Source: Panax quinquefolius
Lineage: Eukaryota; Streptophyta; Magnoliopsida; Apiales; Araliaceae
NCBI GenBank assembly: GCA_020205615.1
Contig: CM035162.1
Location: 31,226,681-31,290,680, forward strand
DNA: 64,000 nucleotides
Reading direction: 5' to 3'
Shown here: one piece after another, positions 12,401-24,600 of the stretch
Layout: each line of letters begins with the position of its first letter
How positions within the stretch are numbered: the first letter of the stretch is position 1
Notes under the pieces: model-generated
What the model saw: the letters and a program-made list of their open reading frames with translations, nothing else
Database searches by the model: none
What the model was told of the DNA's origin: nothing
Translations under genes and position numbers: made by a program

Positions 12401-15400
12401 CTTGGAAAATGAATAGGGAGATGCTTTTCCCTTGTCTTTGTTCCATGTAGCCCAAAACAGGGTTGAATACTAGGCTGATATTTTAAATTTTTTGATTTTA
12501 GAAGGGTGGTGGCCGGTTGTGTTTTGTGGGTTTTTTTTTTTTTTTTTGGGGGGGTTGGTGTTAATATATACTTTCTTGAAACACCTCACCTCTTTGTTTG
12601 AACATTGTGCAAGTTCAAGAAATAGAAGTGAAGAACAAACGGAGACAAAACATTGAATATGCTGGCTTCATTAACTATTAGAGATGCATTTGTAAAACGA
12701 TTACCTTTAAGAATAATTTTTTTTTTCAAATTTATCCCTAGCATTAATTAGAAATTTATGTAGTGGTAGTGGCATGATTCTACACTAATTTTGGAACGAA
12801 AGGAGTTCATTGCCGCATTTTATTGAGAATTGAATCAGCAGTTGTAAGTTTGCCGAGTATTTTCCATACTTTTCAGGGTTGGGAACTTGGGATTAAGCTT
12901 CTGTGTTCAGGTTGAGATTAGGACAGCATGTTTGGAGCAACCGAACAGGACAAGTAGTCTCTACTGTCTAGCAACTACCTGTGCTAGCCTCACATGGACA
13001 ACTTCTGATTAATTGTTTAGCAATTTATCCCACTAGAGTACTATACTTGGTTGTTTCTACTTTTGTACTATCTGCGAGTTTCATTTGACTTTTGCGCTTC
13101 TTTTTATATATATATACTGCCTCCTCCATATACATATGTTCCATTTGGAGGTGGACCAAGATTCTGCCCGGGAAAAGAGTATGCTAAGTTAATAATACTC
13201 ACTTTCCTTCACAATGTGGTAAAGAAGTACAAGTGGGAGGTGTTATTTCCTGATGATAAGATTTGTGGTGATATGGTACCGACACCACTGAAAGGACTTC
13301 CAATCCGACTACATTATCACTAGGGTTTATTTGTGTCGAGTTCTCGTGATCATTTTTCCCATTCCCTCATATTTGTTTTTTCTTGTTTTCTCCCTCTATG
13401 TATCTCCTTTTCTGGATATTTTTGCGGATAATCAATAGTATTTTGTGTGAGGGGATATGCTACTTCCTTTAGTATCAGAAAATCCTATTTTCTTTCCCCT
13501 AGTAGTTATTTCTACAAATATTTCATCATATGCAGAATGTAATAATAACGAGGAAATTAGTAATGTTTAAGGACTTTTGGATAGTCTGTTCAATTATTTG
13601 GTGAAGAAAGTTTTGCTCATCAGAATCAAACAATTTCTGAACTGCTACAAATGACATAAGAGTTGATTATCTTACTAGTTGTCATGTTATGAACAAAGGA
13701 TTATAGCATGTCATAGCCACACGAAAAAATCAAGTCCAGAGCAGAAAAAGGAAAAAATAAAATAAAAATTATACTAGACACAAGCTTGTGCTTATAGCCT
13801 AAGCAACCGAGAACAATTATCATACATAGAAAACTTTTCAATTGTAATAAGAAAAAGACAGGCTATCGTTCACATTGTAACAGAGTCTGTAAAAGCTAGC
13901 AAGGGGGCAAAAGTCTGAACTAGAACAAGAGGCTATACTTTTCAAGATAATAAAATTAAATACTTGTTTGTGCAAAACTAGATGCCCGATTGATAGCTAT
14001 ATATGTGCTGAATCTTGATTTAGCAAAGGCCTAGGAAGGACAAGTACCAGTCGGTGAAGGTCCCTAATAATAGAAACTTCAAACTCAAGATCGATCATCC
14101 CTATTAGTCAACTCAAAGACACAAACATCTCCCTTTTCGCAAACAATTTTCCCTTGCAAATACAAACCAACCTGAAGAAAACTTAAACGATTGTGATAAG
14201 TAGGTTCTGAACTGTATAGTCCACAACCTGTTTGAAATTCGAAGCTTAATATCAGAATTCCTTAAATACCTCTCACCCCTTCTCATATACTTTTTTGCGA
14301 AGATCATTGGTATATTCTGCAAGAAGAGTTGGAAGTCCATATATAAGCATTACAAACCTTTCTAAATAAGAATAATCATAGCAAACTCTAAAAAAGGAAG
14401 ACCAACTGACAAATAACCCCCCCGGGACCAAAATTCTTTTTCACTCTAAGTTGCATCACCTGAAATTTAAGTTTCTACTTGTATTAAGTCAAGTATGAAT
14501 AGTGCTTTCATTTGTAAACGCTACCGGGTATCACTAAATGCAAACAATCTCCTCTCGTATACATGATCCTCCCAGCATTCATCACACAATCCCCCCTAAT
14601 AATTATGCCATTGATCTGATGGAAATTTCTTTTGGCACAAATACTACTCGTCCTGTCCAAAAAAGAGTAACATTTTCTTTCTAATTTACAAAGAAAATGG
14701 CACCTTTTTATTTGGGGAGAGGGAGTACTTATTTAGGAGGGATGTCATACAGATTATTTGGTGGGAAACTTGCTAAAAATAGAAATAGAAATAAAAAAAA
14801 TTGGTGGAATATGTGTCTCAAATAATGCAGGATCCTTTACAAAAGTTCCTCGGGGAATCTGTCTCTTAGACCTCACAAGGCTAAATTCTCTTATTTATCA
14901 TGCTAACATCGGTCTTGTAAGGCTTATTTGTCTTACTCCTGAGGTTTCATAAGAGACTTGATCTATACAAAAAATATGCGCTTTTCACACTTATAGAATC
15001 TCCAATTTTCGAAATCACTAAATAAAAGATAAAAATTTCAACTTAGAATTTCAAAAAGTATACCCATGTACACACCCAAATTGTACATACAAAGAAGCAC
15101 TCAAATTTCAAGTGCAAGTACAATATTTCTATCTCTTTTCTCCGCAACACTTTCTTTCTCCATATTTCACTATCATTTTACACTTAGGTGCATCTTTGGA
15201 CGTACGCTTTGGGTGTGTACATAGATATATTCTTTCAAAAATACTTTCTACTATGACCTAATTAAGAGATGAGAAAATGCAAAACTTTGTGGCCATACCA
15301 GAGTTCCATTAATGACATAAGCTTTGCACAGAACAACTTTGAAGTGAGGATACTCTGAATTGAGTTTCTTTTCTGCTTTCAAAGACCCGTCATTCTGTAG

Positions 15401-16701
15401 AATTGCAGGGCTTCGCCCTGGACGTAAAGCCCGTTTTGTAATCTGCTTAGCCTTGATATGTGCCTGGGCTCTAGAAGCTAATATATAAATAGTATTGTCT
15501 AATTTTTACTTATTTTATAAATCAGCTAGTACACATTTTCCATAGCATTGATATGTTTTGCACATCAAGAAAGTTTTGCAATTTATCTATAATACAGATA
15601 TAGATATTTATCATGTTCTCTATGTATTAATCCAAGAGAAAATTTCAAACTGTGGTGAAGGCAATTTCTCGGGTTGGTTAGTTCTCCAAGAGTGACATCA
15701 TTGTTTCTCCATCTATTCTATCTGCTAATTTTGCAAAGTCAGGTTCTACTTTTCATTTTGAGCTTTACTACCATTTTCAACTTTGAGAACAAGATGATCT
15801 TTATTAATTTTCTATAGGATTAAAATAATTGGTTGAAGTAAATATTGATGAAGTTATTGTTTGCATGGTCTCTACTATTCAGCTTTACATTCACGGGTTC
15901 TCTAGTAAATATAATTTTCACGTCGCTATCTGCCTTTGGTGAATCAATATCCTAATATACCATTTTTGGATTTTTACAGAGTTCATATATTATTCTTAAT
16001 ACTGTTTATATTTAGGTAAAAGTAGTAGATGTTGTAGGTTGTGATTGGATTCATGCTGATGCCATGGATGGTCTTTTTGTCCCAAATATAACAATTAGAC
16101 CTCTCGTCGTCGATGCCTTGCGCCCAGTGACAGACCTCCCTCCCATTAGATGTACATCTGGTATCATTCTTTCTAAATGCCTTATCCTACAACTTATGGT
16201 GTCTATGTTCAATAAATGATTGTTGAACCTGAGCATCGAGTGTCTGATTTCATCGACATAGTTTAGCATCTATTGTAAGCAAACTGCCACCATTCATTTG
16301 CATCGTACGATTAATCAAGTAAAAGTAGTCTAACACATCATGTCATGGATGGCCATTTCTACTGGCATTTGTTATGGTTTTGAAAGCTTACAAAACTAGG
16401 GTAATCAAGATGATCAAGTAAAGAAAATTGTCTAATATGTTTGCCTTGTTCATTTTAACTCAATTGTGTAGATTCTCTCTATTATTAATAATGTTCTTTA
16501 AAGATTAAAGAAAAAAAAATGTACTATTTGGCTTTCTGTAATTTAATTGGTAGCTATCATCTTATTTGTAAGGGAAAAGCTGAATTTCAGATATGTAATG
16601 TCTTGCAGTTGTTGGCTTGGTTTTCTATTCTTATTTCTTAGGTGGTTGGGGAGTCTGATGAGATTTTGCTTATGTACAAGAAGCTGGTGTCAAAGGGATA
16701 A
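6459..16701 (+). CDS. RPI4: Probable ribose-5-phosphate isomerase 4, plastid type
   Basis: Ten exons: 6459-6638, 8749-8876, 9528-9597, 10005-10100, 10419-10514, 10615-10671, 11426-11543, 11627-11693, 12117-12180 and 16642-16701. All junctions are GT-AG and in frame, giving 936 nt (311 aa), close to the usual length of this family. The first 45 or so residues are rich in Ser, Thr and Arg with few acids, which suggests a plastid transit peptide. The RpiA fold is marked by GLGSGHAS (residues 72-79), the GGDFP segment near 223-227, a GHNVLDVIF strand and [10 protein letters not shown]. RpiA enzymes convert ribose 5-phosphate to ribulose 5-phosphate in the Calvin and pentose phosphate pathways. 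Here the usual DGADE catalytic motif reads NDADI (132-136) and the KGGG lysine loop is not recognisable, so catalysis is uncertain. Intron 9 is 4.46 kb and full of gene fragments. Confidence 0.9.
7530..7975 (-). mobile_element. LINE-type zf-RVT domain relic in RPI4 intron 1
   Basis: Read on the minus strand with several stops, this stretch gives IWKASVP then KIKAFVWF, a pattern typical of the zinc-binding domain at the C-terminal end of plant LINE reverse transcriptases. Further fragments such as CRRDGALWG and a Trp-rich tail follow in broken frames. It is a decayed fragment without an intact reading frame. Confidence 0.5.
10742..10830 (+). repeat. Short tandem duplication in RPI4 intron 6
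   Basis: A unit of about 50 bp containing CCAAACTAAGGAGAGAAG and CTAAATAAAAGCCAA occurs twice in succession with a few differences. It lies wholly in the intron, and no effect on the gene is evident. Confidence 0.65.
13120..13323 (+). pseudogene. CYP716-like cytochrome P450 C-terminal fragment
   Basis: About 67 codons encode the heme-binding C-terminus of a P450. The motif [10 protein letters not shown] matches FxxGxRxCxG with the heme Cys present. It is followed by KEYAKL, a [10 protein letters not shown] helix, and a GLPIRL ending before a TAG stop. KEYA(K/R)L and GLP(I/V)RL are typical of the CYP716 group in the CYP85 clan, many of which oxidise triterpenes. Nothing upstream encodes the other 400 or so residues. 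It lies inside RPI4 intron 9 in the sense direction, so it is a captured or broken fragment. Confidence 0.8.
14113..14340 (-). pseudogene. B3 DNA-binding domain fragment
   Basis: The 75-codon minus-strand frame reads like a plant B3 domain: an IPxxFAKKY start, a central [12 protein letters not shown] strand, and [17 protein letters not shown], which matches the GWxxFxxxNxLxxGD region of REM-type B3 proteins. The C-terminal Asp-Val-Cys strand is altered and no further domain is found. It sits in RPI4 intron 9 on the opposite strand, consistent with a gene fragment. Confidence 0.6.
14644..14725. mobile_element. Small Stowaway-type MITE remnant
   Basis: An 82-bp segment is flanked by TA. Its ends resemble the Stowaway terminus (CTACTCGTCCTGTCC on the left, GGGGAGAGGGAG on the right). 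It probably has an internal deletion. It lies in RPI4 intron 9. Confidence 0.45.
15050..15235. mobile_element. MITE with about 35-bp inverted ends
   Basis: ATGTACACACCCAAA near 15066 is matched inverted by TTTGGGTGTGTACAT near 15210. The inverted similarity continues inward through AAAGAAGCAC and GTGCATCTTT. No coding sequence is present. The outer limits are approximate. Confidence 0.55.
15303..15477 (-). pseudogene. Unrecognised exon-like fragment in RPI4 intron 9
   Basis: On the minus strand an AG acceptor (TATATATTAG) is followed by about 58 open codons with coding-like composition. The segment ends at an ACTCTG/GTATGG donor-like site. The peptide is basic, with stretches such as [16 protein letters not shown] and [16 protein letters not shown] cannot assign a family. 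It lies beside other gene fragments, so a captured exon is the likeliest reading. Confidence 0.4.
15640..16318 (+). pseudogene. Ribulose-phosphate 3-epimerase pseudogene fragment
   Basis: Three exon-like blocks match plastid ribulose-5-phosphate 3-epimerase in order: about 15640-15740 (a SRVG, stop, FSK stretch, then [16 protein letters not shown]), 16016-16160 ([33 protein letters not shown]) and 16216-16318 ([14 protein letters not shown], then [12 protein letters not shown]). Acceptor and donor sites separate them, so this is a genomic copy and not a processed one. In-frame stops, a 4-bp shift before LDVHL and a deletion before the HLHRT block make it non-functional. The catalytic half is missing. 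It lies in intron 9 of RPI4, whose product acts on the same sugar phosphate. Confidence 0.85.
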
Positions 16702-17180
16702 GCTTATTTATCATTTGCCTTGATTATACCTCACAAGTGTAAGCTGGAATTGTTTCGTTTACCAGCCATGTACACAATAGCAGCGTGTAGTTGTTATTTG
16801 TTTGTGTTGACTGTTGGGTATTGTATATTTGGGATTGCTTAAAAAATTGTAATTAGTGATTTTGCTTTTGGTATAATTTTTTTTTGCTAATAACTTATTT
16901 CAAGTGTAAATTATTAAAAACGAATGTTTTGAGAAGTAGATGGGTAACAAATGGAATTACTAAATTAATAGGGATAGGTTAGTAATATACGAGGTCAAAC
17001 TTTTTTAGATTTGGCAATAATCAAAAGCTCCAAATTAGAGTTTTTGATTATTCCCATAAAAAGTGATTATAAACAGTTTTAAAATCAGTTTATCAAACAC
17101 TTTTTACTTCTTAAAATTGCTTATAAGCAAGTTTGATTACTTATAAACAATCTCGAGCACCCTCTTACATTACATTTCTC
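16702..17180. other. RPI4 3' flank
   Basis: AT-rich sequence after the RPI4 stop codon, probably containing the 3' UTR. There is no coding signal. A short stretch near 17030-17110 repeats AATCAAAAGC / AGTGATTATAAAC-type motifs in both orientations. Confidence 0.4.
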
Positions 17181-17690
17181 CCCAATATAAATATATCTAA
17201 ATTCAAATCTGATGTAGTTTATTTAAATTTTGAAAAAAATAAATAAATCTTGCAACTAATAATCCCTTTTTATGATAATTTATACTCCCACTATCCCTAA
17301 AAGATGATGAGCAAAGTACAATTTACACATATATTAATAAATAAAAAATAGGAGAAAGAGAGTAATTTTTTTTTTAAATTTATTCGCCCTACAAGATTAT
17401 ATAAATTATGCCTACTATTTTTTTTTTTTTTTTTTTTAGTAATAGACCATCTTAAATGAAATATTTATTTTGAAAAATGTTATCTCATCTTTTTGGGATT
17501 GAAAGAGTAATATTTATAAAGATGAACCAGCCGTACGCGCCCTTAGTGTGGGGTTATTACAAAAAGTATCACCAAAAATCATATTTTTCATAATACAGCA
17601 CAAATAATGAGGCAAAAAAAAAGTCCCAAAATCACAATTGTATTGTATACATGCACAGATAACGAGGCAAAGGAAACTTAATTAAGCCAG
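17181..17690. repeat. Diverged duplicate, copy 1
   Basis: Shares long blocks in the same order with 38140-38740, including TGATGTAGTTTATTTAAATT, ACACATATATTAATAAA and GCACAGATAACGAGGCAAAG. No coding sequence is shared. This looks like an old segmental duplication or an uncharacterised dispersed repeat. Confidence 0.65.
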
Positions 17691-17720
17691 CCGGTGGTTG
17701 TAAATTAACTTAAAACTGTA

Positions 17721-17991
17721 CTCCTCCGTCCCTATTTAAATGACGTTTTAGAGTTTTTTTTTATCTCTAATTAATTGATATTTGTTCAAATCTAAGAGAA
17801 TTAATGATAATTTTTTCAAAATTACCCCTCATACTCTACCTATTTTTTTGGTACTTTAAACTCTTGTGTTATGATAAATTAATGATTTAAGGGTATTATA
17901 AACAATTGAATACTATATTTAATACTTTCCATTTATTACCTTAATTCTTATGCTCATCTCTAAAACGTCATTTAAATAGGGACGGAGGTAG
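17721..17991. mobile_element. Stowaway/mariner-type MITE
   Basis: A 271-bp element flanked by TA on both sides. Its terminal inverted repeats of about 30 bp are nearly perfect: CCTCCGTCCCTATTTAAATG on the left and CATTTAAATAGGGACGGAGG on the right. It has no coding capacity. Confidence 0.85.
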
Positions 17992-18192
17992 TATTAGATT
18001 TCAACATGATTATTTGTTTGGCTGAAAATTAATTTTTCTAGGGCCATCAACTTCAGCTAATATAGTGTCTACACATAAGTGGGAGGTGATCTCTCTTTGC
18101 ATATCATCACTGTATTGGTTAATTGACTAACTTACCATAAATTAACTTCATGATAATCCGATCCACCATTTTTTCTAGTTTTTTAAAAAATA

Positions 18193-18442
18193 CTCTCTTC
18201 GTTCCTAAATAAGTGACGTTTTAGAAGAAAAAAATTGTTCCAAATTATCTGTCGTTCACAACTTTCTAGGAGAATAAATTATTTATTTTCCTATATTACC
18301 CTTAGTATTAATAGTTTTTAACTTTTCATAAAAGTGTAGTGATGAAATTTCACACATTTTAATTATTAAATGATAGTATTAAATGACTTTCTTAATTCAT
18401 GTGTAAAAACCTTAACCGACACTTATTTAGAAACAGAGGGAA
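18193..18442. mobile_element. Stowaway/mariner-type MITE
   Basis: A 250-bp element flanked by TA. The ends are CTCTCTTCGTTCCTAAATAA and, inverted, TTCCCTCTGTTTCTAAATAA. It is related to but distinct from the MITE at 17721. Confidence 0.75.
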
Positions 18443-18816
18443 TATATGAATATGTAATCTGAACTTAATTAGAGAGGAGAAAGTCAACTTCGTTAACTTC
18501 CCTGCATTGGAAAAACAAGAAAATGAGTTGGTGATTCTATGTTACACGAACTCGGATGAATTGTCCGGCTATGCATGTTATTTTAAAGACTCCGGTGCGG
18601 GTACTATTTAATTTTGTCAATTTTTTTACAGTAAAATGAAGTGTCCAATACCCATACCTTTGTCTAAGTGTTGAGTGTTAGAGGGTGTTTGATAAAAACT
18701 GAATGAAAAAAATTATTTGATAATTCACATGTCTGAAATATCTGAATGACAAAATTTTATTATTTTACCCCTCTAAAAAAATTCAAAGTTGTAAATTTAT
18801 TTAATATTACTTAATA

Positions 18817-19069
18817 CTCCCTTCGTCCCAAGATAAAAGTCCTGGTGGACTTTTCACGCATATTAAGAAGATGAATAAAATGACAAAATTGTCTATAATA
18901 ATATCATTAAATATGGAGAGAGAATTAGAATAAAAAAAGTATGAGATATTTAATACTACGGGCATAATAGGAAAAAATGAGTAAAAGTTTGGTTATTAAA
19001 GAAAAATAGACACTTAACATGGGACTACCCAAAATAGTAATAAGAATTTTTATCCTGGGACGGAGGGAG
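18817..19069. mobile_element. Stowaway-type MITE
   Basis: A 253-bp element flanked by TA. The inverted ends are CTCCCTTCGTCCCAAGATAA and, inverted, CTCCCTCCGTCCCAGGATAA. It is inserted in an older TIR element (18674-18816, continuing at 36915) and lies directly against the LTR stack that begins at 19077. Confidence 0.85.
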
Positions 19070-21676
19070 TATAATATGTTAGTTCCTAGTGGCACAATAG
19101 TTATCTAGAAGGGGGGGGGGGGGGGTTGAATAAATATTTTAAAAATCCTTTCGTTTTAAACTTGTTCTTTGAAAATGATTAAAACTTAGCGGAATAAATG
19201 TTTGTTTTAATCTTCTTTACCAAGCAATGGAGTTATGAGAGTGAGGCAGTTATGACAGTTATAACAGATATAGCAGTTATGGTATAAATGTAAAAGACAC
19301 AGTCGTTTTAAGTGGTTCAGAGCACTTAAAGCTCCTAGTCCACTCTTCTACTTCGACAAGTAGGTAATCCACTAAGGATGTCTTTTACAACTTCGAATCA
19401 CACAGATTCCTTCTGACCAACAATCAAGAACTTCTTAGTTCACTCTTGAACTCTAAAGTCCAGCAGAGACTTGGCTTTCTTACAGCTCACTCTGAACTCT
19501 TCAAGTCCAACAGACTTGGTACTCTTCTTCATTGGTTGATAATGTTGAGTTCTTGATGGTTGCTTACTCGATTCTTTGTGTAAGCACTTGTTCTAAAAAA
19601 CTGAGTAGCTGAGCAAGCTTTGCAATATCTCAGATCGTAGAGTTGAGCTTGAGAGAGATGTTCACGTTGTTTTTTCAATGCTTGCTTTTTTGATTACTCT
19701 CTCATCTGTCTGATTTGCATATATGTGATCTTGAAAACTATCTGTTGGATCCATTCATTGAGGCATTAAATGCATTTGACTTTTCTGATCTTTGATGGAG
19801 ACATTTCTGCACATCTTCTGTGACGCTCCCAAAATAGGTATACATTACTCATCTTGAGTCGTCAAATACATGGTACAAAATTCAAATACAATCTTAAATA
19901 TACAACATGAGCTGTGAGTTTTAATACAAACATTATCTTCTAGACAGCATTAAAACTAAAAATAAGTCCTCAATACATTTATTAACACACTATTTCACAG
20001 AATAGTGAGGACTACTAATGCTATCCTCTGGACCGTCATTCCATTCACCGACTAGTCCCTGCTACATTCTCATTTCCTGAAGAGAACAGTGAAAGAAAAG
20101 GTGAGCTCAACTAGCCCAGTAAGAAATATTATGACTAAGATAAAGCAGAAAAAATTATCCTTAGTCTTCAATAGTGTTAAACCGATACAATATAACAAAC
20201 ATCAAGTTTAAGCTGCGATGGAACAAGCAATCCATTAAAAAGAGTCAAGTAGAAAATAAAATCTACTATCTTTTATGATTTAAAAGGTTTTTCATCACTT
20301 TTATCTCTGAGACTCAGCTTAATAAATAATCCACATCATTGAATCACCCCTGCACTACGGCCAAAGATATTCTTTAGTATCATGATCAAAAATTATCCAT
20401 GCACTACGGGCCAAGGATATTCGTGTAAGACCTCGAATTTTATGAAATAAAAGTATTCAATTTTCTTATAATTACAATTCAGTAAATGGTTAAATTGATA
20501 AAAAGTTAAAGTTAAGGGTGATATATGAAATTTTTTTAAAAATACGCAAGTGGTTATAAAATATTCATTGTTGTCGGGGAATATTCGTTTGGTCGTGGAA
20601 TATTCTTTCTCTTGGGGAATATTAAATGCAATGATTAAACAACCATTTGTGGGCCCCATAACAGAATAATTGTCGGATGAAGAAAAAGACAAATTAAAGT
20701 TTTTAGAAATAACGGCGTAGTGGTTACCATTAACACTGTTGGAATACCCGGTGGGTAAAGAAAAGTAATACACGTTGTTGCACAAATAGCACTTTGATAT
20801 TACATGATATTTTTGAATTATTGATTCTTACGTGAAGAAGCACTCTTGAATAATTGTTACAGATAATTCTTGCTCAATTATTATATTTTATTGATTCAAT
20901 AATTGTTGCGTTGATATTTTATATTACTGTTGTTTCAATAATTATCACTACACAGTATTTTCCATTACCGGAGCAATAATTCATATTATCCGAATAATAT
21001 TATTAGATAACATTATTGGCAATGTCTAGAAAGTTCTGTCTAAAGAGAGGTTTGGTGTAAAACCCCAACTTTTTGAATAAAGATGAATTTTCTATAAATA
21101 TTATTTTTGAATATTATGGAGTGAAATTGATATAATAGTTGTGGGTAATATTTATAAATTTTGCAAAATGTAAGTTGTTATATAATATTCGATTGGTCGG
21201 GGAATATTCGTTTTAACAGGGAATATTAGTACAACGACACAATCATTGGTGGACCCCACAACGAAATTATTGTCGGATTGAGAAAACGACAAAAATACTT
21301 TATGAAAATAACGACGGAAGTTTTACCGTTAACTGTTGAAAAACCCGGTGTTAAAAGTACAGTAATACGCGTGGTTGCATAGTAGCACACGGTATTGATT
21401 ATTGATGCTTACGTGATAAGTCACTCAGTTTTGTTGGTATTATTAATGTAATAATACAGAAAATCTTTTTATATAAAACAGAATACTTTTATAAAGTTAT
21501 TCTATAAATAAAATATATTATATTCTATTATGCATAGTGTTGCATAGTGTTTTGCATAGTAAAATCTTTTTATATAAAACAGAATACTTTTATAAAGCTA
21601 TCTGTTTTATTAGACAATAATTAGAATATATTATATTTTATTATGCATAGTGTTTGCATAGTGCCTGCATAGTGTT

Positions 21677-24600
21677 TGTGACACCCCCAAATCCGGGTAC
21701 TTCAATTCCACGGGATTTGGTGTTTACTGTATAAATATCATCTATCTATCTACCCATAATAAATGCAAACCATGTAATAGATAGAAATAATAATAAATCT
21801 CCCCTTATGGGGTTACATCAACTACATAATAAATACAATCCCGAGTTACTCTAACCTTAAACATCATCTTGAATCATAAACAATTAAGTCTTAAACAACA
21901 TCATTAACTTAAGTCTAACCTAAATACATCATCAAATAAAATAACAAGTCTTCAACACTTGCTAACTTTGCCCTTGCCTTTATTAGTGGAAGGTTCAATC
22001 AGTTCTTTAGTTCTTAATCGCAATGTTATTATTAAGCAAGAGTGAGCACTAATGCCCACAAGTATAATAATGAAATAACGATATAATAACATGCGAAAGT
22101 AAATCAAAGACATCTGAATAAAAGCTCAACTTTTGAATCAAGAATGAATAACAAGAAACAAAAGAATTACGAGGGTCATAAGACCTTGAACTATGTCCTA
22201 GGTTATCAAGGGTTATACTTGAAACCTTTAACGATCGTAAGACTATGGACCTTTCTACTCTGTCGTACTTGGGGATCAACCCTTGGTACAATCATCATGC
22301 ACAATATCTTAACGCTAACGATAAGTAAATCCCTTCTGCGAGGTTGTTCATCTCGGTTTGACATTCGAGTCCGCACTAAAGGAAGTTTGGTTTGACACAA
22401 TTCATCGAGGTTAGGAAATTTAGAACGCTCATCAACTATGGACTAGTCGAATCAATAAGTGTTCGCTAGTCTAATAAGGTTCAATAATAATGATATTCAA
22501 ATTGAATAATAATCTCGGAAAGTATACAATAGGACAATTATTGTATAACCTGAATCATGCTTTGAAAAGATAATCAATCTTTAATATAACATTTGAACAT
22601 GAATAATAATAATGATAATTTACTCGAGGTAATTAATAAACTTGAACAATAATGACAAGTAGGGTTAGAAACTTACCTCGTGCGTAGGCTAAACGATTAC
22701 TACTTGGTTCACCACAAATCCTACACACATACCATATATATTCACGACATTCATTAGTTACATTTTCACTTAATTATTTAATATAAACTCCACTTTATTT
22801 AACAAATCATTACCCTTCTAATTTAATTACTTAATTAAATTAGAATATTTTCATTCTCTTACTATTATTACACTTTCGAATAAATTATTTCATAATAATT
22901 TCCATCGAATATTTAATTTATTCCATAATATCTCAATTAAAATATTTAATTTATTTTATAAATATTTTAATAATAATTTTCATCGAATATTTATTTTATT
23001 CCATAATATCTCAATTAAAATATTTAATTTATTTTATAAATATTTTAATAATAATTTTCATCGAATATTTATTTTATTCCATAATATCTCAATAAAAATA
23101 TTTAATTTATTTTAAATATTTTAATAATAATTTTATCGAATATTTATTTTATTTCATAAATATCTCAATTAAAATATTTAATTTATTTTATAAATATTTT
23201 AATAATAATTTTCATCAAATATTTATTTATTATTATTATTATTTATTTATTTTTATTTTATTTATTTATTTTGACTGGCAAGTATGGTAATTTAGTTTAG
23301 TAACATGCTACGAAGCAAAGGTTACCAGAGCTCATTTTCTGCGTTTAGCGGTTTGTAGTTCATGAACATAAAAAGGCCAAATTAGGCCAAAATCAATCAC
23401 ACGTAAAATTATACATGAATATACGGCCATAACTTCCAATTAGTTATTTTTTACACAATTTAGATTTACCCAATCATTGTAATACATATATAATCATTAC
23501 TTAACCCATCTAGCATGATTTTTAACAAGTTACAACACATAATTTACAAAATCAACACATTTACTTTCAACTTTTTCTTGATGTTCTTGAAGGTTTTGAA
23601 AATAAAACATAAAAAATTGTCACTACTGATTCGTTATAACACCAATCCGCTTTATTTAAACTTTGGTCTCTTCAGTATCAACATGCATAACATCATACGA
23701 GTGTAAATTTTACGAAAACATTTATGTTTGATATACTAAAATCACGTATAAGGCCTTAAGGCCAAAACCCAAACTCTGTAATTTTGTAGAAATCATATAC
23801 GATGTAATACTATGAAACTGATGATATGGAATCATGCAATATATATATAAAACATGTTATGCTACTCTTATTATTACATATATCCATATAATAGCACAAT
23901 TTCTCAATTACGAGAGACATAACAGAGGGTTTGAAAGCCAAAACTATGAAACCCATTTTATGAAAACTAAATACGTAAAATAGAATTTGGGAAGGAGGAG
24001 ATTACCACATGTAGGATATAATTAGTAGGCTTAGTTTCCTCACTCTCAATTCTCTTTCACAGTATCTTAATTCTTCTTGGAAATTCTCAGACTCTCTCTG
24101 AATATTTCTTAGACTTAGGCAAAAATGAAAAAAAGAAAAAGAAGACGTCGTATATAATGATCGGATAATCGAAAGCCTTGAGTGGTCATTAGCCCAATCA
24201 TGGGTTAATCACTAACTCCTCTTAGGGCTTTATTTGGCTAGCTTCAAAAGAATTAATCTCATTTAATTAAATAAAACCTTTATCATATAGTTTAATTAAT
24301 GTCACACTCCTTTATAAAATAAACTCATATCTTATTTAATTTATTATAAATAAAATATAATAATTTCTCATAAATTCACATAGTCAAATAATTAAATAAC
24401 TCATTAATAAATAATGTCAAATTATTAATTCTCTAATTAATAATTAAATTAATTTAAATACCAATATGCTTGTTAAATATTTCTTTTAATACAATAAGCT
24501 CACATAATCACATACTTTGATAATAAAAACTCTCTACATTAATTTAATAAATATAACACATATAATTAAATTAATCTACCACAATTAAGTCCAATTAATT

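Noticed and set aside
13051..13119. Upstream extension of the P450 frame with an ATG at 13051
   Set aside because: The extension is AT-rich and lies before the conserved segment. It does not match P450 sequence and looks like intron.
16051..16269. Minus-strand frame of 72 codons
   Set aside because: It is antisense to the clearly recognisable RPE exon blocks on the + strand.
19111..19125. Poly-G tract as a regulatory G-quadruplex
   Set aside because: A single homopolymer run, probably slippage or sequencing uncertainty; no separate G-tracts.
20393..20785. Minus-strand 130-codon frame
   Set aside because: It crosses the junction of two LTRs and has no domain; it is a chance frame in LTR sequence.
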